DNA from: Elgaria multicarinata webbii
Lineage: Eukaryota; Chordata; Lepidosauria; Squamata; Anguidae
Assembly: GCF_023053635.1 (NCBI RefSeq)
Contig: NC_086172.1
Location: forward strand, 68,994,681-69,058,680
Length of the DNA: 64,000 nucleotides
Direction: 5' to 3'
The notes beneath the pieces were generated by a model that was not told where the DNA came from, ran no database searches, and saw only the letters and a list, made by a program, of their open reading frames with translations. This document shows positions 47,151 through 59,309 of the stretch, piece by piece (position 1 is the first letter of the stretch; the number at the start of each line of letters is the position of its first letter). A program made the position numbers and the translations under genes.

Positions 47151-50100
47151 TAAGCTAAAAGATTATGGTTTCTCAGGAAGTATTCCTCCCCACCCCAGCT
47201 CAGTTACCAGTCAAACTACTTCATGGCTGGAGAGAGTTTTCCCCAATTAGTTGTGACACAGTGAATGCAACAATAGCCTATTTGGCTTAGGGTCCTGTCT
47301 CTAAAAATTCTGAGTGCAAGATTGCACAGAGAAAACTATAAGCATAGCTGCTTCCCATTTTTTTGGCAGGCAAAAGATTTTAGGGATTGTGTCTGTTGGT
47401 AAGCTTGGTTTGATCCTATTCTTTTTATATTTGACCGAACATTCTAATCTTTTAGCATCCAAAACCTGATGCTTTTCTTATCAAAAGCTACAGCTGGGAT
47501 CATCTTGGGGCAGGAACTTTTGTATAAGTGGGTTGAGTTCTTTCAACAGGGTGGTGTTTCCCCCCTGCCTATTCTCCGCTTGTTAACATAACCCAGGAAA
47601 CATCATGATCCATGAACCTTGTGCAATAATAAGAAAATTTTACCTTCAGCAGCTCTGCCTCCTGGGCTATCTGGTGTGAGCTACAGTCCTTGAACTTCTG
47701 GTCTTTCTTGATTGCTCCACTGGTTATACCTTAGTGCTGGAGAAAATACCCTGAAGGATTTGTAAAAGCAAAACAAACTTTGTTTTGCAGGAGGGATTTT
47801 TTATCCAGCAGAGGCTCCCATTGGAGCAAGGGGGTGGGATGCGATTTTGGCTGATTTCTCCCTTCCGCTTGCAGCCCCCAGTGCCAACTCCATGCTGCTT
47901 GGGGGCAGGGCAGAACGAGGAATTGGCAAAAATGGCCTCCTCCACTTCTCTACCAGAATGTCCTGTAAGCAGAATTTCATTTTTGGGAAGTATGGATTCA
48001 AACCTAAATGCTTTACAAAGTGAAAACCTAAATAAAGTTCCCCCGTAGTTTTACAGTCTATCTTAAAACCTGAATGACTGAAGGTGGGAAGCTTATCCAC
48101 TAGACAAAACTAAAAGGAGTATGGAGAAGAACAACAATATTGTAGAATTGAAAAAAATAGAAGAAGAAGCCTGGTTTTAAAAATTATTGTTAAAACGACA
48201 TGGGGGAGGGAATATGGCTCTTTGGAGAAAGGGAACTCTGTGTATAGGGAGCAGCAAGGGGAAAAGTATAAACGCAGGCAAGAACGCAAGGTAAAGAAAT
48301 AATATCAAAGAGGTGAATTAGTTAGAAAAGATGGAGGGATGAGATCAGGAAGGAATTTTTTAAAACTGTAGTAGGCCAATAAATTATATCAGAAATGTTA
48401 GTAGGATACTGGATTTATTTATTTTTAAATCAAATTTTGTCTGCCCAAATGTTTACACTTAGGTTTTGGAAGAATGGGAAAACCACTTCATACAGCACTG
48501 TCTGTGAAAGATGTGGGATGTTCTGAATATGGCTAAATTGCACAACTTATTAAATATTAAGGCTGAGAAACAACACTTCAGTTAACATGGGAATTAATTA
48601 GCACTTGGATTTATAAATGATTGGAACGAGAGGTATAATACCAACTTCAACATGGCTTCTCTATTAAATCTTTGCACGTATACAACCTTCTGAAAAGTAC
48701 TTCGTTTTTCATTGTTTGCTTAGATGTTTGCTTTAAAGAGAGAACATGTTATGCAGTTGAACCCTAGTGTTTTCAGGTTTGCCTTATCTTTTCACTCAAG
48801 GGGGAAGATCACCCCAGTGGCAGAACCACATAAATCCAAAAGTCTTCTGGCTCAAAAGTAGCAAACTTCATTTCTTGTGGGGGTTGTGAGCTTTGTCCTG
48901 CTTTTAGATATCGGAGACAGAAAAAATGATATATTTCACATGAATGCTCCACTAGCTTGAATCCTAGGAACCTTGAATGCAAGGAGGTTCACAGGAGGGA
49001 ACTTTCCTGTGCCCTCTCTTCCTTTCCCCTGCCACCTCCTGCTCTCCCCACATGTTTTTCTGGGGGCCTCCAGGCAGTATCCCACCCAGGAGCCCCCCTT
49101 GGCCTTCTAGAAAAGATTCCCAGGGAAGAGGGTGGTGATGGAACAAGATGAACAGAGGAGAGGAGGAGGAGGAACAAGCCTTTTTTCAAAAGTAAGTTCT
49201 ACTGATTTCTGACAGAATTAGCTTTTAAGAAAGCATCCTTAGGAGTGCACTTATTTTATCTTCCACTTATGCTTATGTTACGATTTGTATATAAAAAGTG
49301 CCTTTCCTTCAAGCAACCAGCAGTGGGGGTGTACTTGTCCCCTATGTAGCACTGTTTATTGATCACACTGGGGACTGTACTGCCATTGACAATAAAAGAT
49401 CCAGTATTGAAGGTGCAAACCCCTCTGTAGTGTAATAATAATAACAATGATAACAACAGCAAAAATAATAAAGTATCAACCTCCAAATACGGCCAACCTA
49501 CTGGGATAGAATTGTTTTTCCTCTAGAATTTGGTACGTTTGTGCCTTTATTTAAAACATATGGATGTTTTACCCTGCCCCCCTTGGGTCCCCACCCCTGA
49601 GCTGTTCTCTCCTGTAGACAAAATTTCCAGTTTAATTTACTACTGGAAAGAGTGCCCAGAAACAGAAGCTATTGTTCAAACAAATAGGCAAAATAAAAGA
49701 TAGCTGCAAATGAAAGGTCATAGGCATAATGAGCTCGATACAAGGGTTGTACTAAAGTTTTTCTAAACAAAGAGAGATTCTAGCTGAACCTCTTTTGGCT
49801 AGATACATTGAAATGGCCCCAGAGCAGTTTTACTTGGAGAGCTCTTCAAAGAAATCTTATTAATCAAGTGCGCTTTAGGCCTAGATGTCCACAGTGGCGT
49901 TTTAAAGTACAAACTGCAGAACAATAACAGTTATTGTGTATGCCCCCCTCCCAATCGCTGCCCCTGTTTCATGGGGGCATCCTTCAATCTGCATTTTTGA
50001 GGTGTTGCATAACTGCTTGTGTGTGTGGGCAACCCTTGAAAAATTGACCAGAGCTGATTAGCAGATGGGATATTTTATTGTTTATTTATTGAAACTTGTT

Positions 50101-50183
50101 AAAGCCACCTTTCATTCTTGCGGATGCCAGTGTAGTGTTAAAAAGTATGGTTAAAATCGCACGTGTACAATGAAACACTAAAT
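47151..50183. other. CLASP1 intron 1, nothing recognised
   Basis: Long AT-rich stretch with open frames near 47785-48100 and 48957-49190 that show no family motif and appear on both strands. No repeat identified with confidence. Confidence 0.35.
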
Positions 50184-50296
50184 CAGCCTTCCCTAACCAG
50201 GCGCCCTTGAGATGTGTTGTTCCCAGAAAGCATGACCTGGGAGTTATGGGAGCTGTAATCCAACACATCTGGAGGGCACCAGGTTGGGGAAGGCTG
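50184..50296. mobile_element. hAT MITE with near-perfect 8-bp duplication
   Basis: Palindrome: 'cagccttccctaaccaggcg' and the complement of 'gcaccaggttggggaaggctg' ends. Flanks CACTAAAT (50176-50183) and CACTAAAA (50297-50304). Confidence 0.8.
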
Positions 50297-50407
50297 CACT
50301 AAAACAACATAGTCATAAGCAGAAGAGGAGTAAATACATCAGAACAGACAAATCATATATTTACAGCACTTTCCTTCTAAACAAGCATGCTGTGTTTTAG
50401 TGTGTGT

Positions 50408-50512
50408 GTGAACCTGTTCAGATGTAACTGTGGCATTTGGCGGAAATTTGTAGCTTGACTAATTAACCCAAAAATTACTGCCAAGCACCCCCATTATGTC
50501 TGAACAGGGCCT
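50408..50512. mobile_element. Small Harbinger-like MITE
   Basis: 'aacctgttcagatgtaactg' and right end 'cattatgtctgaacagggcc'. Confidence 0.6.
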
Positions 50513-51865
50513 ATTTCTTCCCACTGCTAAGTCCACGCACACAAATACACTTTCTGGATGTGCTGGGATGGATTCTTGTTTAATGCTATGGGACTTCAAT
50601 TTGTGCCTTAGGATTATTCACTGAGGGAAATTTGTGCATCTTATTCATTTATTCATTATCTAAAGAAACAAGTCTTTTTAATGAGTTTATTGTTAATGGG
50701 AAAGCAGGTTGTAACTGTCTTAAATAAATATGCAGACATTCCTGACGGAGGAATTCTGTTCCTTTACTAGCTGTTGCTGCTCTTTACAAAAGAAGGGAAC
50801 TGTAATAAAGATGACCTGGAAATATATTTCATATATACGAGAAGACAGACGTAAAGTGACTTTTCAGAGGTCCTGATCGTCATCTAGAATTCAATTAGGG
50901 TATGGTACTGTATTGTTTTGGACTTGATGATTCCAGTAGCTTTTGCTCTGGTTGTTTACTTAGCAAAAGATCTGCTTAACAGCCGTCTGGTATATATATT
51001 TTTACACACACCCCTCTTTTGCCCTGAGCTTGACCTGTTTTCCTTCAAATATGCCCTAATTTTCAATACAACCAGGAGCTTAAAATATTGTCACATTTTT
51101 TTCTCTTTCAAGTTAAAGGGCACCTAAAATACAGGGTGCTTTGAGATGCGGGGGGAGAGTTTTATGTACTGTATAAGCAAAGTAGTGTTTTATATACTGT
51201 AAACAGTGGCACATGGGAAGCTGAAATTGAAGGGCCATGGGGTGTGTGTGGTTGGGGGAAGCGTATTTGCCAGAATTAATGGAGAGAGTACTGTATTTAG
51301 ATGGACACTGCAGTGTCCATGTAGTTAAAGGCGGTGAGTAGATTAGAATATGTGTGAGTGAGATTCATTTCATTATAGTGGGGGAAGGGAAGGGAGAAGT
51401 TGCAGCTGCTGGTAAAGTGATATATAGAAGAGTTGGCAGCATTGTCATGGAAGGGACCTCCAGTATGTGTTTCCTTTGCTTCTCTAGCTGCTGAAAAGAA
51501 GAAATTTTTAAAGGCACTTGTGCTTAGATAATAGATGAGAGGCAAGATAACACTAGGTGTGTGATGTGTGTGTCCGCACACTCATTTAAAAGAAATGTGC
51601 AGGGATTTATCACTACTAGTAATAAATAGTTTTGTCATAGCAGCTCTCAACACATGTGGTTTAAGTTTATTGAGGGCACCTATTTATATAACAAAAAAAA
51701 ACACACCCCAATGATTGGTGTTTATTCTAGATGCAATGTGTATCATCTATTTGTCTGGTATTGGCAGAAGCTGATGCAGAATCTTAATTTGCATCAGCCC
51801 CCAGTGTAAGAGGAATGCTGTTTCATCCGCACCAATAGTGTGAGTTGACACAAATTTGTGGCACC
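50513..51865. other. CLASP1 intron 1, nothing recognised
   Basis: No exon or clear repeat. Confidence 0.4.
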
Positions 51866-52100
51866 TAAGAACAAAAGGCGAGCCCTGCTGGATCAGAACA
51901 AAGGCCTGTTCTAGTCTAGTATTCTGTTCCAACAGTGGCCAACCCAGATGCCCATGGGAAGCCCACAAGCAGGACATGAGCACAATTATAGCCTTCTCCT
52001 GCTCATGTTCCCCATCATCTGGTATTTAGGAGCATGTTGCCATCGATACTGGAAGTAATACATAATCATGGATAGTGTTATCCTCGATGAATTTGATGTC
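51866..52100 (-). mobile_element. CR1 LINE 3' UTR, antisense
   Basis: 'taagaacaaaaggcgagccc', 'ctagtattctgttccaacag', 'gaagcccacaagcaggacat' and 'gatactggaagtaatacata' follow the CR1 3' UTR complement. Confidence 0.8.
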
Positions 52101-53061
52101 AAAGGATTTGATAAGAAATGTGTGCATATGTTGGTAATGGCACCAAATGGTAGCTTTGGTTGTGTTTGCACAATGCTGAAAGCCCACGTTATTCCTCACC
52201 ACATGTCCAAGGATATGTCCAAGGTTACTGTTTCTATTAACACACTTGAAGTAACACACCGCTACTGCCACGCAACCCATTAGAAACTATGCATGCAAAG
52301 AAAGTAGGCTTCAATTGTGAAGAGCCCATCCAAAGCCATTCTACGTTGTAGCCAAATAACATATTAGCACTCAAAGAATGAAGGTGGTTCAGATGATTCT
52401 CAAGAAAGGACAAACTCTTTCTCCAGAAACTCTCTTGTCTGGGAATGCTCATCTCTGCTTGGGCACATAACTTTTCAGCATTGCACCATGTTGCCTTATC
52501 AGTGCTAAAAAACAGTGGATCAACCTTCAATCAGTAGGTCAATTATAGGCTGTCCTTTGGCTTCCATAGGAACCATAAAATGTATGGTAGCCTGCCGAGA
52601 ATCTGCTGTTTCCTTTTTTCTTTGGGCAAAGCAAGGTGAGAGAGAAAGAGAGAGAGTGCAAACTCTTTGTCTTTGTCTCTTGTACCTTGAAACTAAATGC
52701 TTTAACATGGAAGTAACTTCTATTGATTTAACCATGTGTTCACCTTTGGGGAAGGCTAGATTAACAGTTTTCCAGACTTCACTAGGATAACCTGTGTGGT
52801 AGAGTAATATGTTTAAGGTTGCATAGATATATAACCCACAGAAACCATTGCACAACTGTGGATTTGGGTTTGCATATCGACAATAATGTGGTACTATTTT
52901 TTTCTGTTCGAGTTATGAAATTTCAGACTATTAGGTACCTTGGTTCGAAATAGATGTATGACAACTTATGTTTCCTCTTGCCTTCAATAGAGATCCTGAT
53001 GATACCCAAACGTTCAGCCTACGAGACATTGGCAGTATCTCTGACCAATATCTTTGCTGTC
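52101..53061. other. CLASP1 intron 1 stretch with fairly long open frames, unassigned
   Basis: Open frames on both strands (52068-52283 plus, 52237-52530 and 52520-52855 minus). No family could be assigned with confidence. Confidence 0.35.
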
Positions 53062-53158
53062 AGCTTAAGGTTGCAATCCTATACATACTTATCTGGGAGT
53101 AAGTCCTATTGAAGTCAATGGGGCTTACTTCTGAGTAGATGTATTTAGAATTGTGTAG
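53062..53158. repeat. Clean copy of the common short palindrome
   Basis: 'ggttgcaatcctatacatac', 'ctgggagtaagtcctattga' then 'tcaatggggcttacttctga' and 'gtagatgtatttagaattgt'. This is the best copy for defining the family. Confidence 0.7.
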
Positions 53159-53899
53159 TTAGTGCATTCCAACAGTGATGGAATTTTTCCATAAAAAATG
53201 TAGGGTACAAGTAGTGTTCTGGGCACTTCATACTGACACCCCTGATCTCTCACAGTATTAGCTACACCACATTTTAAACATGATACTGGCTTCAGGGTTT
53301 AATAGAGTCATCCACCTTTCTTTCTCTTTTCATTGCACCATGTTAATCCAATATGCTAAACCTTGCTGTCAGTTGCTCTGTGTGTCCAAGAAGCGCGTAG
53401 ACACAACAGGAGGAGACTGCTTCAGAAGTTCGTTCTCATACCTCCCCGCCTTTTCTCTTTGGTAACACCTGATTTAGACAGACAGGTCCTGTGGCAAAGT
53501 ATCCATCTCTGCAGAAACTTGACTGACGGACGTCCATATTAGATTCAAGTTGCTGCCTTCATCTGTTGTTGCTTTGTTGTTGAACAAAATGTGGGGTGTT
53601 GTCTGTCTTTGTGTGTTCTCAGCAGTTGGTGTTCCATATAACAGGATTAGCTCTTTACCTTTGAGGCATAGTGCAGTACTGCATAAGAAATGAGAATACA
53701 CTCAAGTTCTCAGTCCCCATTTTCTAGACCCAGATTCACTGGTCTTGGGAGGGAGTTTTAAGGGAAGTGATAGAGCAATGATTTTAAAAACAAAACAAAA
53801 CCTGGAAACATCAAGTATCTTGACTGGGGCTTTATGTTGTTTGGATTTTTTGCTTCTTAGTTTGTCTCTAACCTTTGCCTCTTTAAAATTTTCTTGCAG

Positions 53900-54195
53900 G
53901 ATGGACTGTTGAATTGGGAAGCATCGCAGACCAGATCATACAGCCCGGCTGGTCCGCTCTCTGCTTTATTTATCTATTACTAGTTATTTAAATTGAACTT
54001 TTAATAACCTGCCAGCTGCTCTTCAGACACACATGGTGCATTGTTGCCATTCCCAGAATCACATCTTTGAAATCCAGGCCCTTGGTAACCTTCATCGAAC
54101 AAAGAGGCGACCTAGAGGATACATCTGCAGCCAGAACTTTTCAAACCTGCTGCCCTCTAGCTTCCTTGTTGCCTGTGCTGTTTTTCTAGCACATC
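53900..54195 (+). other. CLASP1: Possible CLASP1 5' UTR part of exon 2
   Basis: Acceptor TTTTCTTGCAG|GATGG at 53899/53900 would give 296 bp of 5' UTR. A second acceptor, CTGTTTTTCTAG|CACATC at 54189/54190, would leave only 6 bp before the ATG. The longer form carries an out-of-frame ATG at 54033 whose 87-codon frame overlaps the CLASP1 start, which makes the shorter form more likely as the main one. Confidence 0.45.
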
Positions 54196-54390
54196 ATGGA
54201 GCCCACAATGGAGTATTGCTTGGTGCAGGTTCTGCAGAAAGATGTTGGGAAGAGGCTTCAGGTTGGCCAAGAACTGATAGATTATTTCTCAGATAAACAG
54301 AAATCTGCTGATCTTGAACATGATCAGACCATGCTGGATAAAATGGTTGATGGTCTTGCTACCTCGTGGGTAAATTCCAGCAATTATAAG
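54196..54390 (+). CDS. CLASP1: CLASP1 first coding exon (residues 1-65)
   Basis: Starts MEPTMEYCLVQVLQKDVGKR, continues LQVGQELIDYFSDKQKSADL and ends TSWVNSSNYK at donor AATTATAAG|GTAAGA, phase 0. This matches the N-terminus of vertebrate CLASP1 almost residue for residue and is clearly not CLASP2. It opens the first TOG domain. CLASP1 binds tubulin and EB and CLIP proteins, promotes rescue of microtubules at plus ends and acts at kinetochores and the Golgi. The ATG has A at -3 and G at +4, a strong context. The next exon (VVLLGMDIL in human) is not in the window, so intron 2 exceeds 9.6 kb. Confidence 0.95.
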
Positions 54391-54604
54391 GTAAGATTGA
54401 TTTGTAGAAATGAGATTGCTAAGGTCAAAACATTACTTCAACTCTGTCTCATTAGCATAGGCTTCTCCATCCGTTATAGAACAGGGACTTCACTCTTCAT
54501 TTTATTCACTTGAAAATCCTATTCAGTCTTCACATTTCTTAGTGATCAATGACTGATAACATAGTGAAAAATTTTGTGGCAGTTCATTTTAGTAAAGGGT
54601 GTAT

Positions 54605-54608
<4 letters not shown>

Positions 54609-54648
<40 letters not shown>
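54609..54648. repeat. (CA)n microsatellite
   Basis: About 20 uninterrupted CA units. Confidence 0.95.
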
Positions 54649-54649
<1 letters not shown>

Positions 54650-55349
54650 TAAGGATGGCAATACCGGGTTTCACCAGTGTTTCTTGTAGCTCAGTACTTG
54701 CCCTGGTGTCCTGGGCTGGATGGACATTTTATAGTGGCATGAAGTACTAATGCCAGATTCTGAAAGCCTTGAAACTTAGGGAGAACCCTCAGAGAAAGAG
54801 GATGACAAAAATTTAAATTAGTAGCCCCTGACTTCTTGAGCTTCCTTTAACAATACCTTGTTACAATAATATTTGTATAAAACTATATTTGGGAACAACC
54901 TATTTTTATGTGGAAGGCTCCATATAAGGGTACATTGTTCATGTTATAAGAAACACAGAACTGCTCCCCAAAATGTCAGCTTCGAGACACTGTCTTTTCC
55001 CCCTCCATAATGTGTGCTAGACCTTAAGATGTGTACTTCTTGATACCTTTATGCTGCAAGTCTTCCTGTCCCACTCCATATCATTGGTTGCTGCTGTTAG
55101 GGAATTGGTTAGCCTGCTGATGCTGGGAGACAGGTCAAGTTGAGCTTCTCTTTATGGAAGGGTAGGGATGCTTTTAGTGGTAGCCTGACATTTCTAGTTA
55201 TGTATCATCCTAACCTAATAAGCATTTTTCAGTATGAAGGCTTATTTGGAAGCTAGATAAGAGGAGTGATAGTTGTAACCACCCAACCAATATCTGGTGT
55301 CAAGACTCCATCGTTCTGGACACATGTCAAGGCCCAGCTGCTCTTCTGC

Positions 55350-55393
55350 AGTGGGCCTCATAGTGATTTTGACTATTAACTGTGAGGCCCACT
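55350..55393. repeat. Small hairpin
   Basis: 'agtgggcctcatag' pairs with 'ctgtgaggcccact' around a 16-bp loop, with one mismatch. Confidence 0.6.
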
Positions 55394-55570
55394 GGATCAC
55401 AGAGATTGGGCCCACACCTGACCCTGATGTGTGGTAAAAATCCCCATTGCCTGGATGATATAAATGACCAATCTAGCCAAGGGTTGTGGATTTTTTGTGT
55501 TGAATCTATTCCATGTTTTGAAGCGTTCATTGCAAATATTCTAAGAAACCTTGAAATAGACTCCAAAGAT

Positions 55571-55829
55571 GCACTTACAAAACATCCTTCTCAACTCAGG
55601 AAGGGAAAGCAATCATTTCTACTTTTTCATAGCAGAAATAAAAAGTTCCCCACAATGCTGTTGTTATCAGAAGATCTTTACCAGGACTCTTAATCAGAAG
55701 GCAAGTGGCTTCCTTCATAATGACTATTTATGGCTCTGCTGAAACAACCAACCTGAGAGCCTATCTGCTAACAACTGTAGCACTTCCTACTAAGTATTAG
55801 ATAATCAAGAAGTTATAAGTAAGAGAGAG
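55571..55829 (+). repeat. Left arm of long inverted repeat
   Basis: About 259 bp whose complement is found at 56936-57190 with only a few differences (shared 'gctctgctgaaacaaccaac', 'caactgtagcacttcc'). The arms are 1.1 kb apart. Confidence 0.85.
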
Positions 55830-56935
55830 ATGGTTGAATGGCTGTATCTTAAGTCTCTTCTCAAGGTGTGGCTGCTACGTGGAGGGTGCTTTATCTCTCT
55901 GAAATGTCTGTGCGTACCAGCCTGTCACTGGGATTGGTTTCCACCACATACTTTGTCTCCTTGCTACTTCTAAACATTCACTATAGTGGCTTGCAGTGTA
56001 TGGAGGCCAAGTCCAAGCATAGCACTGATCCCATTGGGGGAACCACTACAGGCAATTGATTGGCTATGTGGATCAAATGCCCTCCTAGAGACAAGTCCAA
56101 GCGATCTTCTTATGGCCACTGAATAGTAAATTATAGCCTAATGGCTGCATGAGATGCATTTTGTCATATCTTCTCTGGTCAAAAGTTCTGAGGTGGGAGC
56201 TTGGGACAGGCCACGTTAAGTACTTGTATTTTGTTAAGTACTTGTATTTTGCGTTGGGAGTTCGCTGTTGCAATTGGGAATGTTAGCATAAAGTCCAATA
56301 TTTGTCATGCCTGTGATATTTCACAACTGCCCCACTAGCGTTAAGTCATTATGATGTAGTATAGTGAGGCAGATCAGTCCTCCATCAAGTCCTGTACAGC
56401 CAGCTATAACCGACAAAGACTCTGCAAGGCCTCAGGCAACTAATTCCCTATCCCTGCTGCAATAATTCTTTTTAACTGGAAATCTTGGGGCTTGTAGAAC
56501 CCTTCTGCATTCAAAGCAGGTCGCCTACCACTAAAGTCTCCTCTTTTAAATGTTAACTAAATGCTTGACAATCACAGTTGAATCTTGTTGGAAGTCAGTT
56601 GTATTACATGAGATGCCAACCGAAATAGTTTCATTAGCATAGGATGACTTCAGTATAACCCCAGATTACTTGAGGTTCTAGATTGCATTATGTGTGCTGC
56701 AAATATCCTACTACTTGCCCATTGGAACATACTTGTTGGCCTGCTAAAGTTTTAAATAAACAACTGAGTAAGGTCAGTTTTAAACATGGAGCCAACCAGT
56801 TACATAACAATGCCAATAGTAATTTAGAAAGAATATAACAGCTTAAAAATGTAGCTTTAGGACTGGCTGTTGTTCATCGTGACCTCTGAAGAGAGAACAG
56901 GACGTGGATCTTTAAGTATTGGTCACTGCCACATG

Positions 56936-57190
56936 GGCCCTATTTATAACTTCTTGATTATCTAATACTTTGTAGCAAGTGCTACAGTTGTTAGCAGATA
57001 GGCTCTCAGGTTGGTTGTTTCAGCAGAGCCATAAATAGTCATTATGAAGGAAGCCACTTGCCTTCTGATTAAGAGTCCTGGTAAAGTTCTTCTGATAACA
57101 ACAGCATTGTGGGAAACTTTTTATTTCTGCTATGAAAAAGTAGAAATGATTGCTTTGCTTTCCTGAGTTGAGAAGGATGTTTTGTAATGC
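56936..57190 (-). repeat. Right arm of long inverted repeat
   Basis: Complement of 55571-55829 (ggttggttgtttcagcagag, ctgattaagagtcctggtaa). The 55830-56935 loop holds no recognised gene or repeat. Confidence 0.85.
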
Positions 57191-57247
57191 TAAAACCCAA
57201 AGGTTGTAGCCATAGATTTTCCCCCCCAACCATATATATGCCAATCC

Positions 57248-57330
57248 AGCCATCCCCAACTTGGTGTCCTCCAGATGGGTTGGGCTACAATGTTAATCAA
57301 TCCCAGCCACCATGATTGGGAAAAGCTGTC
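57248..57330. mobile_element. hAT-like MITE, diverged
   Basis: 'cagccatccccaacttggtg' with a weak complementary right part 'gattgggaaaagctg'. Confidence 0.5.
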
Positions 57331-58894
57331 CTAACCTGTGGGATAGGGAATAAGCAGAAATTGAATCAAGTTGAATGTTGGCGTAAAAGATTCATTTGCT
57401 GTGTTTTGAGTAAATGATACAAAAAACTTTTTAAAAATAATAATAATGAGATTTCAATTGCCCCAAACTGCCTTATGAAATGGTCATTAGAAACTTATCA
57501 CAACAAAGCACTTTTAATTCAGCACTTTTGACAGTCAGAGGGAAGAGTGTATTAGTTATTATGTGAAGGATAACGAGTGGGACATGAAAAGTAATAGGCA
57601 GAGATAAAACAGATTTAGAAAAATTGGTTCAGATTCCTTGGATTAATAGTAACCTACCATGCAGAGTGGTTGTGAGGGCAAATGCAGAAGAGACTCTGAA
57701 GCACTTTGGAAATTGTAGTTGCACTTGATTGATTTCTATAGTCAGTATAGAAATATTAATTTGAAAATATTACTGACATGTAGCTCTGCATAATGATTTT
57801 ATTTTTATTTTTTTGGTCAAGTGGAGCATGAATATTGAACTGAACTAAATTTTTTGGGTTTTTTTGGCAAACCTACTTTATTTATGTTTTTATTTGTTGC
57901 CGTACCTGAATGTCTTTTGGTTGCTCCCAAGCTCTGTCATTTCTCTAGCTTGCTCAGGCCCCCTCACACCTTAGCTTTTACTAACTAGTCTCTTCCCACC
58001 ACTATCCACTTAGTAACATGCATTCCTCTTTTCTACACTTTGTTCTCTCTTAACCACACTACCACTAGATCGGGGCTGCTTTATGGCTGCACCTGCACGT
58101 ACAGCAGGTTACGTTGTGCCACAGTGATATTGTGTAGAGGACACAGCATGCAGCTATGTCTTTGATACCAAGGATAGCTCTATGGAAGACCTGTGGTTGC
58201 CAATCCCTTGTGACCTCATCCCATCACACTCTGATAAATGTAGGAATGCAAAAAACGCACGGGACAGGCAGGATCAAGTATGGTGGTGGTGGTGAGGGAA
58301 ACTGCACCCCCCCTCCACCCAAACTGGACTCTGATGCTGGGTTGGTTCTTTATCTGTAACCTGAGACACTACCAAAGGCCACAGGGGGTTGCGTATACAT
58401 ACACAAGCGAATTGACATTTGTATTATGCATCACTGTGGGTTGCTGAAGGTTTATTTTGCCTTTTAAAATTGAGGGGTGGAACAGATGGCTTGAGGTTAG
58501 TTTGAGATTTTTCCTGCTGTCGAAAGATTAATTACTAATTCCACATCCATCTTTTCCACTCAGTCTTTTAAATAATGAAGGAGTTTCCTAAAAGGATGCT
58601 TTGGAAGCTTATAACCTGTTATCTGATCAATATAACCACAACCAGATTCCAGGAAGATTTATTTGTAGCACAATGCCAAAACTGTGAATATAATCTGCTC
58701 CACAAGAAATTAGCAGAAACATGAATGTGAAATGGGCAGTGCTAATGAGCTCTTCTGATCAAACAAACTATATGGTATGCTTAGTTATGAGGCCTAAGGA
58801 AAAAGAGCCCCTCACTATGGAAGCAATGCTCAAATTGACTGTACTTTTGTTATCTAAGTTGGTATGTTTGTATGTAGATGCTCTCTCTTTACAG

Positions 58895-59020
58895 CAGGGG
58901 TGGGTAGAAAGTAGATCTCTAGATGTTTTGAACTTCAACCCTTGGCATTTCACATCATTGGCCATGGTGGCAGGGGCTCCTGGGAGCTGAAGTCCAAAAA
59001 CATCTGAGATCTATCTTCTG
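58895..59020. mobile_element. hAT MITE with 8-bp duplication
   Basis: Arms 'agatctctagatgttttgaa' and 'caaaaacatctgagatct' pair. Flanks CTTTACAG and CTTTAGAG match at 7 of 8 bases. Confidence 0.7.
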
Positions 59021-59202
59021 CTTTAGAGGACTTACATTGCAATCTAGCAGAACTTGTCAAAGGTCCCCTACTCCAGATATCCCTTACTTTAGACACCATG
59101 GTCTCAAGTTCTTGTAACCCAAATCAGATGGGAACAGTTTTGTCAGCAGCTGTAATACTGTTAGTACCAGGCAGTTTGTGGGTCAGGGATGTTAGTATGC
59201 CA

Positions 59203-59300
59203 AAATTCCAGAGCCTAAGACCTACAATTCCCAGCATTCACCAGCCAGCTATATGGGACTTGTAGGAGTTATTTCAGTTTAAACATGCATAGGAGTGTGC
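59203..59300. repeat. 'ctacaattcccagcattcac' repeat copy
   Basis: Same family as 24190, 28455 and 35345; continues into 'aaacatgcataggagtgtgc'. Confidence 0.5.
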
Positions 59301-59309
59301 TCTTACAGT

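Noticed and set aside
52068-52530. Open frames on both strands after the CR1 end
   Set aside because: The first part is CR1 3' UTR and no domain is visible in the rest.
52520-52855. Minus-strand frame with a faint resemblance to a retroelement polymerase start
   Set aside because: Only a few residues look similar and the following sequence does not continue the match; not enough to call any element.
54033-54296. 87-codon frame as a separate gene
   Set aside because: It overlaps the CLASP1 start out of frame and has no domain; treated as a possible upstream frame or intron.
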